64,000 bases of DNA, taken from positions 14,062 to 78,061 of the forward strand of contig CALKHR010000136.1 in assembly GCA_937988885.1 (NCBI GenBank), given 5' to 3'. Shown here in pieces: positions 42,977 to 51,067 of this stretch; position 1 is the stretch's first letter, and each line of letters starts with the position of its first letter. Under the pieces are notes generated by a model that saw only the letters and a list, made by a program, of their open reading frames with translations, was not told the DNA's origin and searched no databases. Source of the DNA: an uncultured Roseiflexaceae bacterium. GTDB taxonomy: Bacteria; Chloroflexota; Chloroflexia; Chloroflexales; Roseiflexaceae. A program made the position numbers and the translations under genes.

Positions 42977-44938
42977 TTAGAGCAGCGATTTCAGCTCTTC
43001 GGCGCTGGCGCGGTTCATGCCGGGCACGGCGGCGAGTTGTTCGACGGTGGCGGCCCGAATGCCGTCGAGCGAGCCGAACGCCTTGAGCAGCGCGCGCTTG
43101 CGCTTTGGCCCGATGCCGGGGATGTCGTCGAGCGTGGAGGCCACCGCCGATTTGGTGCGCAAACTGCGGTGGTAGTGCTTGGCGAAGCGGTCGGTCTCCT
43201 CGTCGATGGTCTGCACCAACCGCAGCGCTGCGCTATCGCGGGGCAGCACGATCAGGTCGCTCGCGCCGGGCAGCAGCAGGTCGAAGCGGTCGCGCTTGGG
43301 GCCTTTCACAACACCCACGATCGGGATGTGGTCGAAGTTCAGTTCGCGCAGCACGCTCAGCGCGCCGTTGAGTTGGCCCGCGCCACCGTCGATCAGGATC
43401 AGGTCGGGCAGCTCGCTCCAACTCGTGTCGTTGTCGGTCTGCTCGGCGTTGTTCTCCGCCGTGATGGCTTGGTCCTCGGCTGCCGTCTCGTCGTTGGCTT
43501 GCGTCTCGCCCCTGGCGATCGCGGCCCGCACGAAACGCCGATGCAGCACCTCCTGAATGGAGGCCACGTCGTTCGCGCCCTCGACCGTCCTGATGCGGAA
43601 TTTGCGGTAGCGGCTCTTCTTCGGCTCGCCCTGCTCGAACACCACCATCGCGCCAACCGAGTTGGTGCCCTGTGTGTTCGAGATGTCGTAGCACTCGATC
43701 CGCATCGGCAGGCTGGGCAAGTTCAGGATCTGGCGCAACTCCGTGAGGCTCGACATAGCGCGCTGCTCGCTGTTGAGCCATTGCAGCCGCATCTGTTCGA
43801 GTTGCTGGCGCGCGTTCTGCGCGGCGAGCTCCACCAGTTTCTTCTTCTCGCCCCGTCGCGGCACCTGGATCTCGACCTTGTGGCCGCCCTTGCTGCCCAG
43901 CCACTGCTCGATGATCATCGGCTCCTCGACGTAATCGGCCAGCAGAATGTTCGGCGGCACCTGCGCGGCGCTCTCGTAGAACTGCGTAATGAACGAGCTG
44001 AGTAGCTGCTGATCGTCCTCATCCTCGGTGTTTTGCAGCGCGAACGGCTCCGAGCCGATCAGCTTGCCGCCGCGAATGTAGAAGATCTGCACCACCGCCG
44101 AGCCATTCTCGCGGGCGAAGGCGATCACGTCTTGATCCGTGTGGACCGTGCGCATCACCTGCTGGCTCTGCATCACTCGTTCGATGTCGCGCACTTGGTC
44201 GCGCAGATACGCGGCCCGCTCGAACTCCAAGTTCTCGGCGGCGCGCTCCATGCGATTGCGCAGATCGCGCACGATCTGCTCGGTCTTGCCTTCGAGGAAG
44301 CGGCAGACCGCTTCAATCGTGGCGCGATACTCGGCCTGATCCACCAGCGCGGGCACGCACGGCCCCAAGCAGCGGTGGATGTCGTAGTACATACAGGGCT
44401 TGCCGAGCTTGCGGTGGCGGGTGAATTTATCGTCGGCGCAATCGAACGGCGGGCGGAAGGCGAACAGCTGATTCAACTGCTTCAGCAAGCGCCTCACCGC
44501 GCCAGCGTTCGCGTACGGCCCGAAGTAGCGCGCCCCATCGTCTAGCACCTTGCGGGTTGTCATCACCCGTGGCCACGCCTCCTGCAGCGTCACCTTGATG
44601 TAGGGATAGCTCTTGTCGTCCTTGAGCAGAATGTTGTATTTGGGCCGATGCTGCTTGATCAGATTCATTTCGAGCAGCAGCGCCTCTAGCTCCGACGTCG
44701 TGACGATGATGTCGAAATCGGCGATCTGCGCGACCATGCGGCGCGTTTTGGAGCTAAGGCCCTGCGGCGCGCCGAAGTACGAGCGCATACGGTCGCGCAG
44801 GCTCTTGCTCTTGCCCACGTACAGGATCGTGCCACGGGCATCCTTCCAAATATAGACGCCGGGCGACAACGGCACATTTTTCAACCGCTCCTCGAACAAC
44901 GTCGGGTTGGCGATTGATGTTTTGCTTAAATCGGGCAT
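42977..44938 (-). CDS. uvrC: Excinuclease ABC subunit C
   Basis: Makes both incisions in nucleotide excision repair together with UvrB. 653 residues: GIY-YIG domain (PGVYIWKDARGTILYVGKSKSL, about 27-48), a cysteine cluster (CMYYDIHRCLGPC), UvrB-binding UVR motif (about 200-235), RNase H-like C-terminal nuclease (ECYDISNTQGTNSVGAMVVF, LILIDGGAGQLN) and tandem helix-hairpin-helix (DDIPGIGPKRKRALL). An insert of about 35 acidic/Gln-rich residues (QANDETAAEDQAI...) sits within the nuclease domain. Complete; promoter at 45003-45031. Confidence 0.97.
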   Translation of the reverse strand: MPDLSKTSIANPTLFEERLKNVPLSPGVYIWKDARGTILYVGKSKSLRDRMRSYFGAPQGLSSKTRRMVAQIADFDIIVTTSELEALLLEMNLIKQHRPKYNILLKDDKSYPYIKVTLQEAWPRVMTTRKVLDDGARYFGPYANAGAVRRLLKQLNQLFAFRPPFDCADDKFTRHRKLGKPCMYYDIHRCLGPCVPALVDQAEYRATIEAVCRFLEGKTEQIVRDLRNRMERAAENLEFERAAYLRDQVRDIERVMQSQQVMRTVHTDQDVIAFARENGSAVVQIFYIRGGKLIGSEPFALQNTEDEDDQQLLSSFITQFYESAAQVPPNILLADYVEEPMIIEQWLGSKGGHKVEIQVPRRGEKKKLVELAAQNARQQLEQMRLQWLNSEQRAMSSLTELRQILNLPSLPMRIECYDISNTQGTNSVGAMVVFEQGEPKKSRYRKFRIRTVEGANDVASIQEVLHRRFVRAAIARGETQANDETAAEDQAITAENNAEQTDNDTSWSELPDLILIDGGAGQLNGALSVLRELNFDHIPIVGVVKGPKRDRFDLLLPGASDLIVLPRDSAALRLVQTIDEETDRFAKHYHRSLRTKSAVASTLDDIPGIGPKRKRALLKAFGSLDGIRAATVEQLAAVPGMNRASAEELKSLL

Positions 44939-45002
44939 GGACCTTCGTTAGGGCTTTACAATGAGGCGCAGGCGGAATGTGCTAGACGATCATATGTGCT
45001 AT

Positions 45003-45031
45003 AGTATACCTGATCGCTGGTTTCGAAGCAA
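45003..45031 (-). promoter_or_regulatory. uvrC promoter
   Basis: Minus strand TTGCTT (45031-45026), 17-bp spacer, TATACT (45008-45003). Directly abuts the stop of the MarR-GNAT gene. Confidence 0.65.
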
Positions 45032-45967
45032 TCACGCCGTCAGATCGAGCTCCCACGTCTCTTCGACGAGATCGTGCCCAAAGCTGTGGTGCGGCGCCGA
45101 TTCGACCATGCGGAAGCCGTGTGAGGCGTACAAGGCTCGCGCGGCAGTCAGGTTTTGCTGCGTCCAAAGGGTGATGGTGCGGTAGCCCGCCGCCCGCGCG
45201 AAGGCGATACACTCGCGCACCATCCGCTTACCGATTCCCAAGCCCCGCACGCTCGGCAGCAGCAACAGCAAGCGCAACTTCGCCACCTCGTCGCTCTTCT
45301 TCACTAGCATAATCGAGCCAACTGGTTCGCCGTTGACTGTCGCGATCCAACAGCGCTCGCAACGTGGGTCGTGCTGCTGGCAGAACGCGGCCACTACGCC
45401 CGCCACCAACGCCTCGAACTCGCTGTTCCAGCCGTACTCCAAAGCGTAGAGGCGCGCATGTTGCTGCACGATCCAGCCCATATCGCCGGGCTGCGGCTCG
45501 CGCAACTCGAACGCCACCGCGCGCTCGGAGGGCGCGCCCAACAGGTGCATAATCTTGTCCATCGAGCGCAGCAACTCTTGGCGCTCATCGGGCCGCAGCC
45601 GCTCCAACTGCGCCGCCACCTGTTCGGAGGCGGCCTGCTCTAACTCGCAGAACGCCGCCTGGCCCGTTTCGGTGAGGCGCAACAGCACCTGCCGCCCATC
45701 CGAGGGCGAGGGCGACTTCTGCACCAATCCCTGCTGCTCGAAGCGCCGCACGATCCGGCTGAGGTATCCGCTATCTAACCCCAACCATTGGCTGATTTCG
45801 GTGGCCGTCACGTGCTCTTGATGCGCCAATTCGTACAGCACCCGCGCTTCGGCCAGCGAAAACTGGCTGCGCAGGTACACTTCATCGAGCAGGCCGATTT
45901 GACGCGTATAGAAGCGGTTGAAGCGCCGCACTGCCTCGACGCCCGCATCCCGAACGATCATTTGCAT
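45032..45967 (-). CDS. MarR-GNAT fusion: transcriptional regulator with N-acetyltransferase domain
   Basis: 311 residues in two modules. Residues 1-145 are a MarR winged helix (VTATEISQWLGLDSGYLSRIVRRFEQQGLV, then a wing SPSDGRQVLLRLTETG). Residues 155-311 are a GNAT domain with acetyl-CoA loop LPSVRGLGIGKRMVREC. Such fusions are known; the regulator presumably senses or modifies a small molecule. Start: ATG 45967 after GGAGG. A 32-bp imperfect palindrome upstream (45991-46022) overlaps the predicted -10, suggesting autorepression. Diverges from the histidine phosphatase gene, which may be co-controlled. Confidence 0.9.
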   Translation of the reverse strand: MQMIVRDAGVEAVRRFNRFYTRQIGLLDEVYLRSQFSLAEARVLYELAHQEHVTATEISQWLGLDSGYLSRIVRRFEQQGLVQKSPSPSDGRQVLLRLTETGQAAFCELEQAASEQVAAQLERLRPDERQELLRSMDKIMHLLGAPSERAVAFELREPQPGDMGWIVQQHARLYALEYGWNSEFEALVAGVVAAFCQQHDPRCERCWIATVNGEPVGSIMLVKKSDEVAKLRLLLLLPSVRGLGIGKRMVRECIAFARAAGYRTITLWTQQNLTAARALYASHGFRMVESAPHHSFGHDLVEETWELDLTA

Positions 45968-45990
45968 CGTTGCCTCCTCTCGAAATTACC

Positions 45991-46042
45991 TGACAAAAGC
46001 AACTATATTGTTGATCATGTCATGTATTTGTGCAGGAGTCAA
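45991..46042 (-). promoter_or_regulatory. MarR-GNAT promoter with candidate operator
   Basis: Minus strand TTGACT (46042-46037), 17-bp spacer, CATGAT (46019-46014). An inverted repeat, 45991-46003 with 46010-46022 (10 of 13 positions pair, 6-nt centre), covers the -10 and start site. On the plus strand an extended -10 (TGG-TACAAT, 46055-46063) serves the divergent gene. Confidence 0.55.
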
Positions 46043-46105
46043 GCAGCAGTTTTTTGGTACAATGCCTGCGACATTTGATACAAGAAAGGCATTTCGGCCA
46101 AGTGT

Positions 46106-46621
46106 ATGCTTGAAACCATTTATCTTGTGCGCCACGCTGCGCCCGACCTCACGACGAACATTCCCTACACGCTCCCTCCTGGCCCGCCGCTCAGTGAGAT
46201 CGGCCTACGCGAAGCCTCACAAACGGCTAACTGGCTGATCGGTCATCAGATCGAGCAGATCTTCTCTTCGCCGTTCGACCGTACGCACACCACCGCCAAA
46301 GCCATCAGCAACGCGCTCGGCAAGCCCATCACGCTCACCGAGGCCCTACGCGAAGGCGCGCCCTACGAGACGCACTCCCGAGTGCGTGAACGGATCGCCG
46401 AACTGCTGCAACAACTCGACGATTCGCCCTTCCGCACAATCGCGCTGGTCACGCACGGTATCTGCATCCAGATGGTGCTGCAGGTCACCACCAACAACAC
46501 CATCGACCTGAGCAATCACGTGTACGACAGGGACGGCAACCATTCGCCGACGGCTGGTGTGTGGCGCGGGCAGCGCGAATCCGGTCGCTGGCAGTGGGAA
46601 TTCGTGTTCCGCCCCAGCTAA
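46106..46621 (+). CDS. Histidine phosphatase family protein
   Basis: 171 residues of the phosphoglycerate-mutase-like superfamily. The catalytic His lies in YLVRHAAPD (residues 6-14; most mutases have RHGE/Q, while RHA is common in phosphatases of the CobC/SixA type). The second His is in LVTHGICIQ (about 113), with Arg in SSPFDRTHTTA. Active-site residues complete. Substrate unknown. It shares a divergent promoter region with the MarR-GNAT gene. Confidence 0.88.
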   Translation: MLETIYLVRHAAPDLTTNIPYTLPPGPPLSEIGLREASQTANWLIGHQIEQIFSSPFDRTHTTAKAISNALGKPITLTEALREGAPYETHSRVRERIAELLQQLDDSPFRTIALVTHGICIQMVLQVTTNNTIDLSNHVYDRDGNHSPTAGVWRGQRESGRWQWEFVFRPS

Positions 46622-46932
46622 GGTACATCATCGCGGCCCCATCGTGGGCCGCTTCTCCCCTCTTACAAGCGCGCCATCGCCTACAAGCGCTGTATTGTTT
46701 GGGAAAGAAAGTGCAACCGCCTCGGCAGCGCCCGTCGCTCTGGCAACCGCGTTGGCTCAGCAGCGCACGCCGCCCGTTCAGATGGACTTGGGGCGGCGAC
46801 GTACGCCCATGCTTGCTCCGAACTGCGCGATCTGCGTCTCCCCGACGCGACTCTGCACCCATCAGCATCATGCAGCGCTGTTAGGCAGGATAGTGTACAA
46901 TACGAACCGCAAACGACACCGAGGTAGAGCGC
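46622..46932 (+). other. 311-bp intergenic region: terminator and repeat copy B
   Basis: Hairpin 46634-46640 with 46647-46653 plus a pyrimidine-rich tail ends the phosphatase gene. From 46695 the intergenic repeat begins: TTGTTTGGGAAAGAAA (46695-46710), GCAACCGCC, CGCCCGTCGC (46729-46738). The remainder to nnr shows a -10-like TACAAT (46896-46901) without a -35. Confidence 0.55.
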
Positions 46933-48552
46933 ATGAAAGTCGTAACCACCGCACAAATGCGCGAACTAGAAGCCGCTGCGGTAGCGGCAGGCGCAACGTG
47001 GCCAGGATTGATGGAGCAAGCGGGCGCAGGCGTCGCATACGCCGCTCACCGCCTACTTGGCGACTCGCGAGGCCGCCCCATCCTCGTGTTGGTTGGCCCG
47101 GGCAACAACGGCGGCGATGCGCTTGTGGTTGCGCGCCACCTGCACGATGCTGGCGGACACGTCACGCTCTACTACTGGCGGCGTCCCGACACGCCCGACG
47201 ATCACAACCGCCAACTCTGCCGCCAACGACATATCGCTGAATACGACGCCGCTGCCGATGCCGACCTCGCCGAATTACGCCGCCTCGTCGATACCAGCGC
47301 ATTGCTGATCGACGGCCTGCTGGGCATGGGCATCAGCCGCCCCGTCGTCGGCGAGCTAGCGGCGATCGTCGATGTGGTGAACCAGCGCCCTCCCAGCGTC
47401 ACGCTGCTCAGCATTGATCTGCCGACCGGCATCGATTCCGATAGCGGCATGCCGAAGGGTCAGGCGCTCCGAGCCGATCACACCATTGCAACTGGGCTGC
47501 CCAAGCGCGGATTGCTGCAATACCCGGGCCGAAGCCACGCAGGCACCATCGGCCTCGCACCTATCGATCTTGTGGAACAAGATGTGGAGGCAATCATGAG
47601 CGAAACAATCGATGCAACTAAGCTGCGCAAGTTGTTGCCAGCTCGCCCCGATGACTCCCATAAAGGCACCTTTGGTAAAGCCCTTGTTGTGGCCGGATCG
47701 CTGCTCTACCCGGGCGCGGCCAGCCTCGCCACCGCCGCCGCAGCACGGGTTGGCGCGGGCATCGTCACGCTCGCCACCGGGCGGAGCACCCTGCTCGGTC
47801 CGGGCCGCATCCCCGAGATCACGCTGCGTCCCCTGCCCGAGGCCGATTGGGGCACGCTCGGCGAATCGGCTGCCGATGAACTGCTCAAGCATCTCGACAA
47901 ATATCAGGCGCTGTTGGTTGGCCCAGGCTTGGGCGCGGAGGAAGCCACACGCGGCTTTATCGAACGGCTGCTCGGCATCGAACAACCGCGCCATCGCGGC
48001 CACATCGGCTTCCGCATCGGCGGCGAAGAGCGCTCGAATGCGCAGCAGACGCGCCCCGAACTGCCACCCACCGTGCTCGATGCCGATGCGCTCAACCACC
48101 TGAGCGCGCTCGAAAACTGGTGGGAGCGTCTGCCCCATGGCCGCTGCGTGCTCACGCCGCACGTCGGCGAAATGCGGCGATTGCTCGGTGTCGAAGAGCT
48201 CGACGCCGACCGCGTCGCCGTCGCCGAGCAAGCGGCGCAGAAGTGGGGCCAAGTCGTCGTGCTCAAAGGCGCAACCACCGTCATCGCCGACCCGGAGGGC
48301 CGTAGCCTGCTGCACGCTGGCGGTAACGCCGCACTGGCCACGGCTGGCACCGGTGACGTGTTGGCGGGCGCGATCGTGGGTCTGCTAGCACAGGGCGTTT
48401 CCCCGCGCGATGCTGCTGCGCTTGGCGTGTACCTGCACAGCGCGGTTGGCAAGCTGCTGCGCGACAAGCTCGGCGATGCCGGGACGCTCGCGAGCGACCT
48501 GTTGCCGCTGCTGCCGCTCGCCATCAAAGCGCTCAAAGAAGGCAATTCGTAG
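46933..48552 (+). CDS. nnr: Bifunctional NAD(P)H-hydrate epimerase/ADP-dependent dehydratase
   Basis: Repairs hydrated NADH/NADPH. 539 residues. The epimerase (YjeF_N, 1-215) has VLVGPGNNGGDALVVARHL and DGLLGMGISRPV. The dehydratase (about 230-535) has SHKGTFGKALVVAGS, VLDADALNHL, TPHVGEMRRLL, VVLKGATTVIADPEG and the NxxGxxGxGD-like ATP site (GNAALATAGTGDVLAG). Usual fused bacterial length. GAGG lies 8 nt before the ATG. The zinc-ribbon gene follows after 19 nt. Confidence 0.96.
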   Translation: MKVVTTAQMRELEAAAVAAGATWPGLMEQAGAGVAYAAHRLLGDSRGRPILVLVGPGNNGGDALVVARHLHDAGGHVTLYYWRRPDTPDDHNRQLCRQRHIAEYDAAADADLAELRRLVDTSALLIDGLLGMGISRPVVGELAAIVDVVNQRPPSVTLLSIDLPTGIDSDSGMPKGQALRADHTIATGLPKRGLLQYPGRSHAGTIGLAPIDLVEQDVEAIMSETIDATKLRKLLPARPDDSHKGTFGKALVVAGSLLYPGAASLATAAAARVGAGIVTLATGRSTLLGPGRIPEITLRPLPEADWGTLGESAADELLKHLDKYQALLVGPGLGAEEATRGFIERLLGIEQPRHRGHIGFRIGGEERSNAQQTRPELPPTVLDADALNHLSALENWWERLPHGRCVLTPHVGEMRRLLGVEELDADRVAVAEQAAQKWGQVVVLKGATTVIADPEGRSLLHAGGNAALATAGTGDVLAGAIVGLLAQGVSPRDAAALGVYLHSAVGKLLRDKLGDAGTLASDLLPLLPLAIKALKEGNS

Positions 48553-48571
48553 TAACCTCAATGGAGCACAT

Positions 48572-48946
48572 ATGCCGATTTACGAATATCTCTGTCCGAA
48601 CTGCAATGGGCGCTTCCAGAAACTGGTGCAAGGCTTCAGCGACCCGGTTGGGCTAGCCTGCCCGCGCTGCAACAACACCTCAGTGCGGCGCGTCGTATCG
48701 CGCGTGGCGGTGCTCAAATCCGAGGAAGCCCGTGCCGATGCGCTCGCCGACCCCTCGATGTTGTCGGGCCTCGACGAGAATGACCCCAAATCGATCGCCC
48801 GTTGGGCCAAGAAACTCGGCAAAGAGCTTGGCGAGGAAGCTGGCGACGATTGGGATCAAATGGTCGATGAAATGCTGGAAGAAGAACTCAGCAACGACGG
48901 CTCGAAGAAAGAGGACAAAAAGGCCGATGACCTTGGTTGGGGCTGA
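48572..48946 (+). CDS. FmdB-type zinc-ribbon protein
   Basis: 124 residues. The N-terminal FmdB/CxxC-CxxC domain reads MPIYEYLCPNCNGRF then ACPRCNNTSVRRV, giving four Cys for one zinc. The acidic, Lys/Glu-rich tail (EEAGDDWDQMVDEMLEEEL) is longer than in typical 70-100 residue members. ATG at 48572 with GGAG 6 nt upstream. Roles proposed for the family (transcriptional regulator of amidase operons) are weakly supported. Likely co-transcribed with nnr. Confidence 0.85.
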   Translation: MPIYEYLCPNCNGRFQKLVQGFSDPVGLACPRCNNTSVRRVVSRVAVLKSEEARADALADPSMLSGLDENDPKSIARWAKKLGKELGEEAGDDWDQMVDEMLEEELSNDGSKKEDKKADDLGWG

Positions 48947-48950
48947 TCTG

Positions 48951-48978
48951 TTGCAGAACCACCATAAACGGCTATAAT
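48951..48978 (+). promoter_or_regulatory. ftsY promoter
   Basis: TTGCAG (48951-48956), 16-bp spacer, consensus TATAAT (48973-48978); leader of about 42 nt. Confidence 0.7.
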
Positions 48979-49026
48979 ACCCATAGTTTATCGATCGCAC
49001 TATCAACACAAATTAAGGATATATCG

Positions 49027-49995
49027 ATGTTTCGTCGTCTATTCGGGCGTGGTCAAGATGCACCTCGTACCGAAGAAGAAGCTCGCGAAGAAGAAACAAA
49101 AATAGATCAGGCAACCGCCAAAGCTCGGCGTGGCCTGTTTGGCCAGATCGCCAGCTTGTTCGCCGTTGATGATCCGATCACCGATGAGTTTTGGGATGAT
49201 CTTGAGGCGCTGCTGGTGCAAGCCGATGTAGGCGTCGAGACCACCCAATACCTCGTCAACCGCACCAAGGACCGCTGTAACCGCAACGGCGTGAAGCGTA
49301 TCCGCGAAGCGAAGGATATGCTGAAGGCCGAGATGGTGCGCGTGTTCCAGGATCAAGTGCGCCCGCCGACGCAGGCTCAGCCCTACGTGCTGTTGGTGGT
49401 GGGCGTGAACGGCGCGGGCAAAACCACCCTGATCGCCAAACTGGCGCATCGCTTCAAAAACCAGTTCGGCAAGAACGTGCTGTTGGCCGCCGCCGACACC
49501 TTCCGCGCCGCCGCCACCGAGCAGCTTGAGACGTGGGCCGAGCGGGTCGATGTGCCCGTGATCTCGCGTGGGCAGGGTGCCGACCCGGGTGCGGTGGTGT
49601 ACGATGCAGTGGAGGCCGCGCTGGAGCGCAATGTCGACATTCTGATCGTCGATACCGCCGGGCGATTGCACGCCAAAGCCAACCTGATGCGCGAGCTAGA
49701 GAAACTGCGCAATATCATCCGTCGGCGCATCCCCAACGCACCGCACGAGGTGCTGTTGGTGATCGACGCCACCACCGGGCAAAATGGTGTCTTGCAGGCC
49801 AAAGCGTTTATGCAGGCTGTGGATGTGACCGACGTGGCCATCACAAAGCTCGATGGCAGCGCCAAGGGCGGGATCGCCTTCGCCGTCGCTCAGGACATCG
49901 AACGCCCCATCCGCTACATCGGCACGGGCGAGAAGATGAGCGACTTGGCAATGTTCGATTCCCAATCATTCGTCGATTCGTTGTTCCAGGAGTAA
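49027..49995 (+). CDS. ftsY: Signal recognition particle receptor FtsY
   Basis: Membrane-associated GTPase partner of Ffh. 322 residues: a short charged A region (1-40, AREEETKIDQA), N domain, and G domain with VGVNGAGKTTLIAKLA (about 117-132), DTFRAAATEQL, VDTAGRLH, TKLDGSAKGG and GTGEKMSDL. The minimal A domain indicates the short membrane-binding form. ATG at 49027 after AAGGA; the open frame from 48937 upstream overlaps the promoter and is rejected. Confidence 0.97.
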   Translation: MFRRLFGRGQDAPRTEEEAREEETKIDQATAKARRGLFGQIASLFAVDDPITDEFWDDLEALLVQADVGVETTQYLVNRTKDRCNRNGVKRIREAKDMLKAEMVRVFQDQVRPPTQAQPYVLLVVGVNGAGKTTLIAKLAHRFKNQFGKNVLLAAADTFRAAATEQLETWAERVDVPVISRGQGADPGAVVYDAVEAALERNVDILIVDTAGRLHAKANLMRELEKLRNIIRRRIPNAPHEVLLVIDATTGQNGVLQAKAFMQAVDVTDVAITKLDGSAKGGIAFAVAQDIERPIRYIGTGEKMSDLAMFDSQSFVDSLFQE

Positions 49996-50061
49996 CCCTA
50001 GCACAGTCACGAGCGCTGCGAGGAAAGGCAGCGTGTAGCGGAATAGAAAGAGGTTCGTAGC

Positions 50062-50259
50062 ATGGCCCCCGAGATCGCCACTTGTCCAGTTTGTAAACAG
50101 AAACTCATGGTTCAGGATTACGTTGTCGTTGGAAGCGAAATGGTTTGCGCTGATTGCGAAACCACGTTGCGCATCACAAGCCGCAAGCCATTGAAGATAG
50201 AACTGGTCCCCTACACCGCCACGCTCGATATGAACGGTCGGCCCGAGTCGTACAGCTAG
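50062..50259 (+). CDS. LysW-like zinc-ribbon protein
   Basis: 65 residues resembling LysW, the amino-group carrier of the lysine/arginine AAA pathway: TCPVCKQKLMVQDYVVVGSEMVCADCETTLRI has the CxxC...CxxC zinc site and the conserved VVVGS-like strand. The C-terminal EDWGE motif, whose last Glu carries the substrate in true LysW, is absent (it ends NGRPESYS). It is therefore probably not a carrier. No lys/arg genes nearby; function unknown. Confidence 0.75.
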   Translation: MAPEIATCPVCKQKLMVQDYVVVGSEMVCADCETTLRITSRKPLKIELVPYTATLDMNGRPESYS

Positions 50260-50338
50260 GCGTGTGATACAGTTATCCTCATCAGTGTAGCCTTCGTCAG
50301 GCCATCGAAGCTAGTCACTGAATTGCAGGTATCATAGT

Positions 50339-50379
50339 TGTGGTCGATTTTTCGCATAGATGCCGAAGAATCGACCACA
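50339..50379 (+). terminator. Long-stem hairpin after the LysW-like gene
   Basis: 16-bp stem with one wobble (50339-50354 with 50364-50379), 9-nt loop, 80 nt after the stop. No T-tract. A weaker imperfect hairpin lies just before it, around 50285-50320. Confidence 0.55.
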
Positions 50380-50474
50380 CAGACTATCTTCGCCACATCC
50401 CAAATCGGCATTGCACTCACCGCCTCAACCCGACCGATGGAATCGCTACCGCGTCAGAGTGAAAAGTGAGAACG

Positions 50475-50942
50475 ATGTTTTTTGAAGCACGCTTTCGCCA
50501 ACGCTGGTTGCCTCGCTTTCCCCAAGCACTGCGTTATCCCGCTTTTTTCCGCATTGGGTTGTGTGCGCTGCTGATGCTGCTGCTGCAGGGCTGCATGCTG
50601 ATGTCGGGCACGCTATCGACCACCGATACCCAACCTACTGGCGGCAATTTGAACACGACCTTTGTGAGTGCCGAAGGGACTCGCGAGGTGTGGTTCCCGA
50701 CGGGCGCTCCCGCGGCGCGCCTGAACGTGATCTCGTGGGTGCGCGTGCAACAGGGCGAATTGCGCATCGAGTTGCTCAACCCCGATGGAGCCGTGGCGAT
50801 CGCTATTCAGGGTCGCCCCGATGAGCAGATCACCCGCGTGGGCGAGGTTACAACCGATAACGAGGGCAACCTGCGCTACCGAGTCACGGCTCGCGGCGCG
50901 CGTAACGGTGGCTACGAGGTGTTGTACCAGATCGCGCCCTAA
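50475..50942 (+). CDS. Putative lipoprotein
   Basis: 155 residues. A lipoprotein signal is visible: hydrophobic GLCALLMLLLQGC with lipobox L-Q-G-C (Cys about residue 39), preceded by a basic N-terminus. The mature part is a small beta-rich domain (REVWFPTGAPAARLNVISWV, RYRVTARGARNGGYEVLYQI). Unknown function. ATG 50475 preferred; an in-frame GTG at 50466 is an alternative. Ends about 125 nt before glnA. Confidence 0.7.
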   Translation: MFFEARFRQRWLPRFPQALRYPAFFRIGLCALLMLLLQGCMLMSGTLSTTDTQPTGGNLNTTFVSAEGTREVWFPTGAPAARLNVISWVRVQQGELRIELLNPDGAVAIAIQGRPDEQITRVGEVTTDNEGNLRYRVTARGARNGGYEVLYQIAP

Positions 50943-50949
50943 CATCGTT

Positions 50950-50980
50950 TTGCACCGATAGCATAAAAGCATTTTATAAT
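50950..50980 (+). promoter_or_regulatory. Possible glnA promoter
   Basis: TTGCAC (50950-50955), 19-bp spacer, consensus TATAAT (50975-50980). The spacer is long, so weak or activated. Confidence 0.45.
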
Positions 50981-51067
50981 TGCTGCACCCGCATCTGTTC
51001 ATAACCGCGACAGATCGGTGCGATGATAGCCAGGCATTCGAGTCTCATCAGCGTAGGAGTGCTACTC

